NCBI GenBank assembly: GCA_035504095.1
Contig: DATJSN010000094.1
Coordinates: 1-37,091, forward strand
Source of the DNA: DATJSN01 sp035504095
Lineage (GTDB): Bacteria; Planctomycetota; Phycisphaerae; WQYP01
Direction of reading: 5' to 3'
Length of the DNA: 37,091 bases
Below, piece by piece: positions 7,288-16,168 of this stretch (its first letter is position 1; the number at the start of each line of letters is the position of its first letter). The translations under genes and the position numbers were made by a program. The notes beneath the pieces are model-generated. The model was not told the DNA's origin and did no database searches. It saw nothing but the letters and a program-made list of their open reading frames with translations.

Positions 7288-8256
7288 ATGACGCAGTCTG
7301 CCGATATAGTCGCCAATAACCTGAGCAAATCCTACGGGAAATTCGTCGCCGTGAATGGAATAGATTTCGAGATTCGCAAGGGGACTATCGTTGGCTTTCT
7401 TGGCCCTAATGGCGCCGGCAAAACGACTACAATTCGCATGCTCACATGCTATATGCCGCCGACTCGTGGAACCGCGAAGGTGGCCGGTTTCGACATTTTC
7501 ACCGAGTCTCTTCAGGTTCGCCGCAACATCGGCTATCTGCCTGAATCAGCACCGCTGTATCCAGAGATGCGCGTAAGTGAATATCTGGCATATCGTGGTC
7601 GTTTGCGCAGTATGAGTCGTCAGGCGATTCGACAGCGGATTGGTGCTGTGGCCGATATGTGTGCCATATCCGATCGATTGCGTTGGCAAATCGGCAAGCT
7701 GTCTAAAGGATATCGTCAAAGACTTGGCATTGCGGATGCCCTTCTGCACAATCCTCCGGTGCTCGTGTTGGATGAACCAACTGTAGGCTTGGATCCGGCG
7801 CAAATTCGCGAAACACGCCGCTTGATAGCGAATCTTGCGGGGCAACATACCGTCCTGTTATCCACGCACATTCTTTCTGAAGTGGAATTGGTGTGCCAAC
7901 GCGTCATTATCATCGGTCGTGGACGGATTTTAGCCCAGGGTACTCCGGATGAACTCAAGGAACAGTGCGCCCAGCGTAATAAAGCTGCAGGTATTTTGGT
8001 GGAAGTCAGGGGGCCCACCCAGCAAGTTCGTTCTGCTCTCGGCGCACTGACGGGCGTCGATCAAGTGCAGGTTGTTATCGATGGTCCGGTTGCAACGTTT
8101 CGCGTCGATGGAAAGCTCGATGCCGTCCTTCGTGAACAAATCGCAGGGACCATCCATCAGCGCGGTTGGGCGTTAAGGGAATTGCGCACCAGCGGAGCTA
8201 GTCTGGAAGAATTCTTTGTTCAGATAACTGATCCCGGCGGCGTCGCCGCAGCGTAA
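7288..8256 (+). CDS. GldA-like ABC transporter ATP-binding protein
   Basis: This 322-residue ATPase has Walker A GPNGAGKT (39-46), the signature LSKGYRQRLG (138-147), Walker B VLVLDEPTVGLDP (158-170) and the H-loop LLSTHILSEVE (190-200). The signature LSKGYRQR and a C-terminal extension of about 90 residues are typical of the GldA/CcmA-type ATPases that work with ABC-2 permeases. GGAG eight bases before ATG 7288 supports the start. It is the first of four genes in one direction (ATPase, permease, GldG-like, DUF4340). In Bacteroidetes the related GldA-GldF-GldG set is linked to gliding; elsewhere the function is unknown, so gliding should not be assumed here. Confidence 0.88.
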   Translation: MTQSADIVANNLSKSYGKFVAVNGIDFEIRKGTIVGFLGPNGAGKTTTIRMLTCYMPPTRGTAKVAGFDIFTESLQVRRNIGYLPESAPLYPEMRVSEYLAYRGRLRSMSRQAIRQRIGAVADMCAISDRLRWQIGKLSKGYRQRLGIADALLHNPPVLVLDEPTVGLDPAQIRETRRLIANLAGQHTVLLSTHILSEVELVCQRVIIIGRGRILAQGTPDELKEQCAQRNKAAGILVEVRGPTQQVRSALGALTGVDQVQVVIDGPVATFRVDGKLDAVLREQIAGTIHQRGWALRELRTSGASLEEFFVQITDPGGVAAA

Positions 8257-8310
8257 AGCACGCGCGACGTAAAGTTAGAAACCGTTCTTGGATTCTTATG
8301 GAGGTTGTCT

Positions 8311-9057
8311 ATGTCCCAAACCTTTGCCATTGCCCGGCGCGAGCTCTCAGGCCTGTTTTATTCGCCGATTGGCTATATCGTTTTGGCCATTTACCTCTTG
8401 TTTGTCGGTTTATTGTTTGCTCTATTGGTGTTTGTCCCCGGACAAATTGCTGATCCGGGGCCAATGTTTCAATGGAATCATTTGATTTTGATTTTCCTGA
8501 TTCCGTTTATGACCATGGCGCTATTTTCCGAGGAATACCGTTCCGGCCGCATTGAATCGCTGCGCACCAGCCCGGTAACGGAAATGCAGATTGTCTTGGG
8601 CAAATTTCTGGGAGCAATGGGATTTTATTGCATCGTTATTGCCTCCAGCCTGATTTTTGTGGGAATTCTTTCGGTGTTTGGCCGGCCGGATTTCCTGCCG
8701 GTTTTAACCAGCTACCTGGGGTTATTACTTCTGGGTGCATTAATGGTCTCCATCGGGCTGTTTTTTTCCGCATGCACACAACATCAGATTCTCGCGGCCA
8801 TGAGTAGTTGTATTACATTGCTGGCCATAGGCATTCTCTTTCAGTTCACGGCGGGGATTTTGGCAATTTACATCCAGTCTTCGTGGACATGGTTGGTGCG
8901 ATTTCGTCAGATGCTCAATTACCTGGCAATCGGACCGCATATGGATGATTTTGCGCAGGGTATCATCAACACCGAACATGTCGCCTATTTTCTTACAGGT
9001 GCGGCATTGTTTCTTTTTCTTACCTGGGTAGTCATTGAAAGTCGTAAATGGCGCTGA
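8311..9057 (+). CDS. GldF-like ABC-2 transporter permease
   Basis: The 248-residue product is an ABC-2 type permease with about six membrane helices. It starts with MSQTFAIARRELSGLFYSP, the usual amphipathic entry of this family, and contains FSEEYRSGRIESLRTSPVTE after the second helix, the conserved cytoplasmic loop that couples to the ATPase. ATG 8311 was chosen over an in-frame TTG at 8305 because GGAGG lies six bases upstream of the ATG. It follows the ATPase gene by 54 bases and precedes the GldG-like gene by 33 bases. The substrate is unknown. Confidence 0.85.
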   Translation: MSQTFAIARRELSGLFYSPIGYIVLAIYLLFVGLLFALLVFVPGQIADPGPMFQWNHLILIFLIPFMTMALFSEEYRSGRIESLRTSPVTEMQIVLGKFLGAMGFYCIVIASSLIFVGILSVFGRPDFLPVLTSYLGLLLLGALMVSIGLFFSACTQHQILAAMSSCITLLAIGILFQFTAGILAIYIQSSWTWLVRFRQMLNYLAIGPHMDDFAQGIINTEHVAYFLTGAALFLFLTWVVIESRKWR

Positions 9058-9090
9058 CATCATTGGTTTAAAGCTGAGAGATATTGTTTT

Positions 9091-11217
9091 ATGTCGGATA
9101 ATAAAAATCAATCCAGTCTTGCCCCGGCCGATGCCGTTCAACGGCGATGGTTGTACGGCTCCAATACCATTATTCTGATTGTCGCTGTGGTGCTTGTCAT
9201 GGGTTTAATTGACTGGCTGACTGCAAAATATAATTACGCTTATGATTGCACCACAGGCGGTATTTTTACTCTTTCCCCCCAGACGCTGGGCCTGCTCAAA
9301 CAAATCGATCAATCCGGACAAACATTTTATCTGGTCAACCAGTTTGCTCCGCTCGGCGACGATCAAACATCCAGTTCTCAGGCACAGCAGGTTCAGCAGT
9401 TGATTCGTGAATATACGCGGGTTTCGGATCATATCAGTGAATTTACGCCGGCGAACCATGAAGACCTTATGGTCGAGCTTCGCAAACGTTTCGGCGATCA
9501 GTACCAGCCCTACCGGGATGCCCTGGAAAAATTTTCGGCTTTATCCGCGAATCTCAAAGCATCGCTTAATTCAATGGCCAAGCCTCTGGATGCATTTATG
9601 AATGACCCCGCGGCGGCAACCAATGATCAGCAGGCTGAGGCATTGAATTTGCTGGATGCCGTCATCACTCAGAACATACCTGATGATTTAGATCAGGATC
9701 AAAAACAAATCAGCGATGAAATGAAAAAAACTCTTCCCGATTGGCCGGGTTTGGTGCAGAGTGTCGAAAGTTCACTGCAAAATGACCAGCAAAATCTGCA
9801 GGAATTAAATAAGCCGGATATTCTGTTGCGTTTTGCCCCTGAAGTGCAAAAATGGCTTAAGACAAATAACGCCGTTTTTCAAACCCAGGTCAATGAACTG
9901 ACTGCATACTTAAACTTGCTTCAGGGGCTTAAACCGACGCAATCCAGTGCGGTGCTGCAGGAAATTCAGGAATCTGACTCCGACCGTTTGCTGATCATGG
10001 GGCCAAATGACGTTAAGGTGGTTGATCAAAGCGACATGTTTGTTCCCGCAGGTTCCTCCACGGATCAAACCGCTCCCCAATACACGTTCAAAGGCGAACA
10101 AGCCGTTAACGCGGCTTTGTTGAGTCTGATACAGACTCAACAACCTAAAGTGGTTTTTGTCAGTCTGAATCCGCAGGGTTACACGGGGCCTGGATCGCCG
10201 TTCAGCGATACTGCTGACCTGCTACGGCAGAGTAATTTTGATGTTTATGAGTGGTCGCCGGTAGGTGGTAGTCCGGATTCCCCACAAAGTTCCGGACCTC
10301 CGCCGGCCATAGGCAAAGGCGTGGTCTGGATCGTCCTTGATCTGCCCGCAGGTCAAATGGCCATGATGGATCCATCCCTGAGTCAGCAACTTGTAACTGC
10401 AATCCAGCAACATATTGCCGCCGGCGGCAATGTATTATTTCTATTTGGGGCTATGCCGGCTGAAATGTTTATGTATAGTCAGGGAGTTGATCCTCTGGCA
10501 GGCATGCTGGCCTCATACGGTATCGATGTGAAATCGACCTACAATGTTGTACACCGACAATCTGGATCGGATAGTGAACAGGGAGGTTCGCAGGATTTTC
10601 TGGTTCCGGAGATAGAGTTTTCCACTTATCCGGATACTCCAATCACCGCTCCTCTCCAGTCACTTCAAACAATATTTTTTGGCATTCCGCAGCAGGACGG
10701 CACATTCTGGCTTGGCCCGGCCGTTGTTGAGCCATCGGCGAATTTACCCCCGGGTGTGCATCCTCAGGTTATCGTCGAGAGTCCCGTCAGCAGCGATATT
10801 TGGGCTCAACCTTCCAATAATCCAACGCCGGCAACGTTTAACGCATCAACGGATATTAAATCGCCTGTGCCGATGGGCGTCATGGCCCAGATAGATTCAA
10901 CGCGCATCGTCGCTTTGGGAAATGCCTTGTTTGCCGATCATGACGGACTTGGACAAAGCGTTCCGTTGCAGGTCGGCGATTCCGTGATGCTGGTCAATGC
11001 CTATCCTGGAAATGCCGAATTATTGCTGAACTGTATGTACTGGTTGTCCAATCAGCAGGAACTGATCGGTGTGAGTCCGCGTGCCACAGTGGCCATGCGT
11101 ATCGGACAGCTCAGTTCCGGAGCTCAAACTGTTGTTCGTTTGGGGAGCTTCATCGGACCGGCAATTGTATCGATTGCCGTTGGCCTGTTGGTTTTTCTGG
11201 TTCGACGGAGAATTTAA
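9091..11217 (+). CDS. GldG-like ABC transporter auxiliary protein
   Basis: The 708-residue product is anchored by one helix near the N-terminus (about 23-43, SNTIILIVAVVLVMGLIDWL) and one at the extreme C-terminus (IGPAIVSIAVGLLVFLVRRRI). The large region between is periplasmic and matches the GldG/ABC-type uncharacterised domain: YDCTTGGIFTLSPQTLGLLK after the first helix and a long middle part ending in the usual ALGNALFADHDG. An unusual feature is a glutamine- and aspartate-rich, probably helical insertion at about 110-270, which makes the protein longer than typical GldG (about 550 residues). It is flanked by the permease gene and the DUF4340 gene. Confidence 0.82.
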   Translation: MSDNKNQSSLAPADAVQRRWLYGSNTIILIVAVVLVMGLIDWLTAKYNYAYDCTTGGIFTLSPQTLGLLKQIDQSGQTFYLVNQFAPLGDDQTSSSQAQQVQQLIREYTRVSDHISEFTPANHEDLMVELRKRFGDQYQPYRDALEKFSALSANLKASLNSMAKPLDAFMNDPAAATNDQQAEALNLLDAVITQNIPDDLDQDQKQISDEMKKTLPDWPGLVQSVESSLQNDQQNLQELNKPDILLRFAPEVQKWLKTNNAVFQTQVNELTAYLNLLQGLKPTQSSAVLQEIQESDSDRLLIMGPNDVKVVDQSDMFVPAGSSTDQTAPQYTFKGEQAVNAALLSLIQTQQPKVVFVSLNPQGYTGPGSPFSDTADLLRQSNFDVYEWSPVGGSPDSPQSSGPPPAIGKGVVWIVLDLPAGQMAMMDPSLSQQLVTAIQQHIAAGGNVLFLFGAMPAEMFMYSQGVDPLAGMLASYGIDVKSTYNVVHRQSGSDSEQGGSQDFLVPEIEFSTYPDTPITAPLQSLQTIFFGIPQQDGTFWLGPAVVEPSANLPPGVHPQVIVESPVSSDIWAQPSNNPTPATFNASTDIKSPVPMGVMAQIDSTRIVALGNALFADHDGLGQSVPLQVGDSVMLVNAYPGNAELLLNCMYWLSNQQELIGVSPRATVAMRIGQLSSGAQTVVRLGSFIGPAIVSIAVGLLVFLVRRRI

Positions 11218-11260
11218 TCCCATAATTTCCCAGCGGATTATTTTGATAAGGAAAAATGAA

Positions 11261-12700
11261 GTGAATTTCAAATTTACCGCTTTTATTCTTTTACTACTGG
11301 TTGTTCTCATCGGCGTGGCTATCTATCTGGCCAATAAACCATCCCCGGCGCCAACAAGCAAATTTGTCTTCGGCGTTCCTCCCGCAGACATACAAAAGCT
11401 GACCTATCAGCCGGCGAATGGTCCGGAGACGATTTTGCAAAAACAGGGCGAGCGCTGGCGGATCCTTTCTCCCATATCTGCGTGGATGGATGATTACAAA
11501 GCTCAAAATCTGATCACCAGCCTCACACAGCTTGCTTACCTGACGCAAATTCAAGCTGAAACTTCGGGTGCAAATTCATTGGCGTCCAACGGACTTGCGC
11601 CGCCGCAGTCTGTAATCACACTTACAGATGAGGCTGGACGAAATTACACCCTCAATGTGGGTCAGCAAGACGCTCAGGGCAGATTATATGTGGCAACTTC
11701 CGAATCCCCTGGTTTCATGGACGTAGTGGATGCTTCCTGGATCGATCCATTGATGCAGCCGCCGGACAATCTGCGAGACATGACACTGGCGAATTTCCAG
11801 CCCGATCTGGTCAAGACTATACAGATCATCGATAATGGAAAAACTTCTCTGATTACTCATGATGGAGATTCTTGGACCTTAACCGAACCCGTGCGGGCGC
11901 GGATAGATGCTTCCAAAATTCAGGATTGGCTTGATACGCTTCAGGGTATGACCGCCCAGTCGTTTGTATCAAACTCCGCGGCAACAGCCTCCTTGAAACA
12001 TAGTCGAGAAAAAATTGAACTCACTTTTTCCGCACAGGTTCCCGAGGCGCCACAGCCGCCATTGGATATCCAATTCGGCGGCTACACCGACCTGACCGAA
12101 AAAAATATTTATGTTAACAGCAGCCAGAACCCCGGCGCGGCGGTTGTGGACGCTGGCCAGCTTTCACAATTGCAGGTCCAGCCTTTGCGAGATAGCACAC
12201 TGATTCATCAAAACCTCAATGAAGCGACGGGGATTTCGGTGCATTGGAACGTGATGGGCAACCCCAACGCCGGCGGAAATTGGTTTTTAACTAGAGATAA
12301 GAACGACAACTGGGAAATCGGCGATTCACCGAAACATTATCACAATGGTCCTCTAGCTGATGTCGTTCAGGGAGCGGTAGACAGTTTGCTTGCCAAATTA
12401 TCTGGATTGCAGGCGGATCATTTTATAGATAATCCAGATCAAGCCATCGCTTACGGGCTATCGCCGCCACATGAATCAATTGATATCCAGATGCCCGGCC
12501 ATGATGTAAAAGTTGATATAGGCTTGCCGCAAAAGTCAGGTTACACCGCATTTAAAACACCTGATTGGCCGAGCCTTTATCTGGTGAAAACAGATAATGC
12601 AACCGGGTTAACGCCGGATGATTTTCAGGATCTTATTAAAAAGCCTGCTGCAACCATGACTACTACGACGAAACCGGCGACTTTTCCCGCCGGCGGATAA
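11261..12700 (+). CDS. DUF4340 domain-containing protein
   Basis: The 479-residue product has an N-terminal membrane helix (FILLLLVVLIGVAIYLA) and a large extracytoplasmic part with repeated DUF4340 units: IQKLTYQPANGPETILQKQG with ERWRILSPISAWMDD following, and a second similar unit, LVKTIQIIDNGKTSLITHDG with DSWTLTEPVRARID. DUF4340 proteins are regularly the last gene of GldFG-like ABC operons, as here. GTG 11261 was chosen: AAGGA lies eight bases upstream, and the longer open frame would run back into the GldG-like gene and lacks such a site. The gene ends 46 bases before the stop of the convergent purN. Confidence 0.85.
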   Translation: MNFKFTAFILLLLVVLIGVAIYLANKPSPAPTSKFVFGVPPADIQKLTYQPANGPETILQKQGERWRILSPISAWMDDYKAQNLITSLTQLAYLTQIQAETSGANSLASNGLAPPQSVITLTDEAGRNYTLNVGQQDAQGRLYVATSESPGFMDVVDASWIDPLMQPPDNLRDMTLANFQPDLVKTIQIIDNGKTSLITHDGDSWTLTEPVRARIDASKIQDWLDTLQGMTAQSFVSNSAATASLKHSREKIELTFSAQVPEAPQPPLDIQFGGYTDLTEKNIYVNSSQNPGAAVVDAGQLSQLQVQPLRDSTLIHQNLNEATGISVHWNVMGNPNAGGNWFLTRDKNDNWEIGDSPKHYHNGPLADVVQGAVDSLLAKLSGLQADHFIDNPDQAIAYGLSPPHESIDIQMPGHDVKVDIGLPQKSGYTAFKTPDWPSLYLVKTDNATGLTPDDFQDLIKKPAATMTTTTKPATFPAGG

Positions 12701-12746
12701 AGTTTCAGGTTCTCAGCTTTAAAATGAGGGCCGAAATATTTGAAGA

Positions 12747-13394
12747 TTATTTTTCGGGCAATATGTACACAAAGTGGTCGCTCACTCGCAATCGCCCGGT
12801 TGCGAACAGGCGTATTGCTTCCGGGTACGCGATGCATTCCTGTTTAAATACGCGTGCTGCAAGCGTGTCGGCGGTGTCTTCGGGTTTGACGCTGCACGTG
12901 CGCTGCAGAATGATTGGGCCATGATCGTATTGGTTGTCGGCGAAATGAACGGTGCAGCCCGATCGGGTTTCGCCTGCATCGATAACAGCCTGATGAACGG
13001 TAAGTCCGTGCATACCTTTGCCCCCGTATTTGGGCAGCAGGGCGGGATGAATGTTCATCACGCGATTCGTGAACTCCTGCGGAATTTCCCAGAGTGATAA
13101 AAATCCGCCCATGCACACCAAATCCACCGGGTGTTGTTCCAAAATACTATTAATGGCCGCAGAAAAACTATGCACCGAAGAGAATCCACGCCGATTGACG
13201 ACAACATTCTGCAGGCCGAGTTTAGCAGCCCGCTGCAGGCCGTAAATGTCAGGCCGGCTGGCGATCACCAACTCAATTTTCGCCGGCAATTTGCCGGCCG
13301 CGATTTGAGTGGCAAGATTTTCAAGCGTCGTGCCGGAGCCCGAAATAAGCACGGCCAGGCGTAGCGGTGATCGTATTAGACCTTGTGTATTCAT
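12747..13394 (-). CDS. purN: Phosphoribosylglycinamide formyltransferase
   Basis: This is the 215-residue GAR transformylase that uses 10-formyltetrahydrofolate to formylate glycinamide ribonucleotide in purine synthesis. It shows the N-terminal phosphate-binding loop LAVLISGSGTTLENL, the catalytic block NIHPALLPKYGGKGMHG with the essential Asn and His, and the catalytic Asp in DNQYDHGPIILQ. The length is normal. ATG 13394 was preferred to a TTG four codons upstream because GAGG stands seven bases before it. The gene follows the MFS transporter by 18 bases on the same strand and is the third gene of the gdh-MFS-purN unit. Confidence 0.93.
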   Translation of the reverse strand: MNTQGLIRSPLRLAVLISGSGTTLENLATQIAAGKLPAKIELVIASRPDIYGLQRAAKLGLQNVVVNRRGFSSVHSFSAAINSILEQHPVDLVCMGGFLSLWEIPQEFTNRVMNIHPALLPKYGGKGMHGLTVHQAVIDAGETRSGCTVHFADNQYDHGPIILQRTCSVKPEDTADTLAARVFKQECIAYPEAIRLFATGRLRVSDHFVYILPEK

Positions 13395-13412
13395 TAAGGG
13401 CCTCAAGGAACT

Positions 13413-14696
13413 TTACTGGTGGATTTTTATGTCGTCTCGCCTTTCTGTGGGCTTGCCGCGCGCCCGGAACGCCAGTGAAAATAAATATCCGCCGCCGGCC
13501 GTCAGTGGCGCCAATAAAACCAGCGCCTTGGGAACCAAGTCCCCCGGTGCACCAGCGACGGCGGTAATAGCCGGACCGACCATCGTACCGCCACCCACCA
13601 TCGCCTCATGAACGCCGGCGTTAGCGCCGGAACCCTTGCTTAAATGCATGGCGTAATAAAGCGAACCTGAATACAGCATCGCCGCTGCAATACCGAAGAT
13701 GATCTGTGCGCCTGCAAGCATCGCTATTGAACGGCTCAATAGGAGCGCTTCGGTAGCGCCGACCAGGGCAATGAAGGAAATTACCATCCAACGCGTGCGA
13801 TAATGCCACCCGGTCCATAACATTGTCAGAACAAAACCACCCACTCTGGTCAGTGCCCAAATTGAACCTAATGCGGTCGCTGCTGCGTAGTTTTTAAGAC
13901 CCAGCAACAAGGTTATCGTCGGCATCGCCGGCAAAACCGTATTCACGCACATGTAAGAGAGCATGTTGGACAGGCCCGCCATCCGTAAAAGTGTCTTTGC
14001 TTTATGGGCACTAACTGCGGCCTCAGACTGGTCTTTTTCACCGGGCGTATCCTCGGCGTGTTCGGCGCCAATCGTGGATTGACTGATCGCAAAAAATGCA
14101 ACAATAAACCAAACAAGAAAACTGCACGCAGAAGCAAAAATAAATACCCCTGCCCAGGACAACCATTCCGCCAGCGATCCGACAATGCCAAAAGCGATAA
14201 AATTGCTGATGGACCACGTCAGGCTGTAAAGCGTCATTCGCGTGGTCAGATTCAGCGAACCGGGACTGCAGGACATGGCGGATTCCATGGCCGGCCACAT
14301 TGGGGCGACAAAAATATTCTGCAAAATGACCTGTAAAATGAGCAGGGTCAGATTGTGCATGTGGGCGCCCAGTGCGGCAATCAAAAAAATGGGAACATTC
14401 ACCAGAGCCATGTAGATAATGACCTTTTTCTGTCCGATACGGTCCACCCATCGACCGCCGAAAATAGATGAAAATATGTAAACCAGCCCGCTCAGCGAAG
14501 CCAGCCATAATGGTACTCTCGCCGATGAATGCAGTTCATAACGGGCGAAATAATAGATCGCATTGGTGGTCAGTGCGGAACAAAAAGCGGCAAAAAATTG
14601 CGCTGCATACCATGGCGCAAGAGTGCGGATATTGTTCAATGGAGCCGCGTTATTTTGAAAGGGAGCTTTAATCGCAGGTGACAGGTTCTCGTTCAC
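13413..14696 (-). CDS. Major facilitator superfamily transporter
   Basis: The 427-residue product has about twelve membrane helices with a hydrophilic, acidic central loop (EHAEDTPGEKDQSEAAVSAHK). The MFS motif A-like segment GGRWVDRIGQKKVIIYMAL follows the second helix. The start is GTG 14696, where GTGA overlaps the stop codon of the glutamate dehydrogenase gene, a sign of translational coupling. Substrate specificity cannot be told. Its position between glutamate dehydrogenase and purN does not point to a clear substrate. Confidence 0.85.
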   Translation of the reverse strand: MNENLSPAIKAPFQNNAAPLNNIRTLAPWYAAQFFAAFCSALTTNAIYYFARYELHSSARVPLWLASLSGLVYIFSSIFGGRWVDRIGQKKVIIYMALVNVPIFLIAALGAHMHNLTLLILQVILQNIFVAPMWPAMESAMSCSPGSLNLTTRMTLYSLTWSISNFIAFGIVGSLAEWLSWAGVFIFASACSFLVWFIVAFFAISQSTIGAEHAEDTPGEKDQSEAAVSAHKAKTLLRMAGLSNMLSYMCVNTVLPAMPTITLLLGLKNYAAATALGSIWALTRVGGFVLTMLWTGWHYRTRWMVISFIALVGATEALLLSRSIAMLAGAQIIFGIAAAMLYSGSLYYAMHLSKGSGANAGVHEAMVGGGTMVGPAITAVAGAPGDLVPKALVLLAPLTAGGGYLFSLAFRARGKPTERRDDIKIHQ

Positions 14697-16012
14697 GGAA
14701 ATATTCCCCGCTGCTTGTAGCTTCGCGAAATATGTTCCACAGCCACCGCGAAAGCTGCGGTGGATAAGTCCACGTCGTATTGATGGGCGGCGAGTCGAAC
14801 ACGCCGCGCTGCAAGAACAATGGTTTTCTGCAGTTCCTGGTCAACACGTTCAACATCCCAATGCACGCCGACTTTGTTCTGCACCCATTCGAGATAACTA
14901 ACTGTAACGCCGCCAGCGTTGCACAGAATTGCCGGCAACAACACAATGTCGCGATTTTTGAGAATGGTTGCGGCCTCCGGGGTTACGGGGCCATTGCCTC
15001 CTTCAGCAACAACGCGGCAATTAAGCCATTTGGCCACTTGTGAATCGACCATGCGTTCGAGTGCCGCGGGAATAAATACGTCCACCGGTGTTTTATAAAA
15101 TTCTTCCCGGTTAATGACTTGAACGCCCGGTGCGCTGAATCCTTTTACACCCCCGGTTTTTGCCGCATAGTCGCTTAGCTCACCAACGGGTAGTCCGTCC
15201 TGTGCGGTAATGGCGCCGGATTGATCCATAACGGCAACAAGCTTGGCGCCGCGAGCACCCAATGCCAATGCCGTGTGCGAACCCACATTGCCAAATCCGA
15301 GCAGGCTTAACCGTAGCCCCTCGGGCCGCAGCCTAAATTCCGGCAAGAGTTCCAAAAGCACAAAACAAATGCCCTGCCCGGTCGCTTTTTCCCGTCCTTC
15401 ACTGCCGCCGCAGCAGACCGATTTGCCGGTTACCACGTTCATAAGTCCCTGACGTGAAGCGGATTGGTGCGTATTCAGATAGGTATCCATCATCCAGTCC
15501 ATAATCTGAGCGTTGGTGCCCACGTCAGGTGCGGGAATATCAAAATCCGGGCCGATGTTATCGCCTAAAGCTGCCGTAAATCGGCGGGTCATACGCATAA
15601 GTTCATTGCCGGAAAGCTCGCGTGGATTAACCTTAATGCCTCCCTTGGCCCCGCCGAACGGTAAACGCATGACGGCGCATTTAATCGTCATCCAGACCGC
15701 CAATGCTTTTACATCGTCTAGACTCACATCCGGGTGATAGCGTATGCCTCCCTTGTAAGGCCCGAGGATGTTGTTGTGCTGAATGCGGTAGCCTTTAAAG
15801 ATGCGATATCGTCCGTCGTCCATCATCACCGGGAAATTGACCATCAGTTCATTTTTAGGCTGGCTGAGAATGGCTTTGACAAAATCTGGTGCTCCGATGA
15901 CTCCACAAGCTTCATTAACCGAAGCAACCGCCATGGCGAAAAGCGAATTCGGATTTGCCGGTTGCATCGGCTCGGCTTGGGGCAATGTCATGGCGATGGG
16001 TTGTAGTGGCAT
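14693..16012 (-). CDS. Glu/Leu/Phe/Val dehydrogenase (glutamate dehydrogenase family)
   Basis: The 439-residue enzyme belongs to the amino-acid dehydrogenase family that interconverts glutamate and 2-oxoglutarate plus ammonium. Visible are GPYKGGIRYHP (84-94) and PFGGAKGGIKVNP (118-130), which carry the two substrate lysines, PAPDVGTN (160-167) with the catalytic Asp, and the Rossmann motif GFGNVGSHTA (239-248). The length fits the hexameric NAD(P)-dependent class. The frame extends to a TTG at 16054, but ATG 16012 gives a more usual N-terminus; neither has a good ribosome-binding site. The next gene, an MFS transporter, starts in the stop codon. An inverted repeat lies upstream at 16086-16111. 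Confidence 0.9.
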   Translation of the reverse strand: MPLQPIAMTLPQAEPMQPANPNSLFAMAVASVNEACGVIGAPDFVKAILSQPKNELMVNFPVMMDDGRYRIFKGYRIQHNNILGPYKGGIRYHPDVSLDDVKALAVWMTIKCAVMRLPFGGAKGGIKVNPRELSGNELMRMTRRFTAALGDNIGPDFDIPAPDVGTNAQIMDWMMDTYLNTHQSASRQGLMNVVTGKSVCCGGSEGREKATGQGICFVLLELLPEFRLRPEGLRLSLLGFGNVGSHTALALGARGAKLVAVMDQSGAITAQDGLPVGELSDYAAKTGGVKGFSAPGVQVINREEFYKTPVDVFIPAALERMVDSQVAKWLNCRVVAEGGNGPVTPEAATILKNRDIVLLPAILCNAGGVTVSYLEWVQNKVGVHWDVERVDQELQKTIVLAARRVRLAAHQYDVDLSTAAFAVAVEHISRSYKQRGIFP

Positions 16013-16085
16013 AACAGTTGTTCTTGCTCTTCCGGCAAAAAGTTTCCCGGTCAATCGGACAGAATGATACCAGAGACTCTGCTTT

Positions 16086-16111
16086 AGAGCCTATCTACTG
16101 GGATAGGCTCT
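16086..16111. repeat. Perfect 10-bp inverted repeat in the divergent gdh/lptD region
   Basis: AGAGCCTATC (16086-16095) and GATAGGCTCT (16102-16111) are separated by six bases. No T run follows on either strand, so it is not an obvious terminator. It lies between the divergent dehydrogenase and lptD-like genes, where an operator would fit. The right half, read on the minus strand with the next five bases, gives GATAGGCTCTAAAGC, and the same 15 bases occur at 32685-32699 over the end of the sigma factor gene. Confidence 0.55.
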
Positions 16112-16168
16112 TAGCAACGCTTTTCATGTCTGTTACCGCAGGCTATCATTCAGCCGGGATTTCTGCTT

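Noticed and set aside
7288..11217. Gliding motility machinery
   Set aside because: Only GldA-, GldF- and GldG-like genes are present. The other gld and spr genes are absent and such ABC sets are common in non-gliding bacteria.
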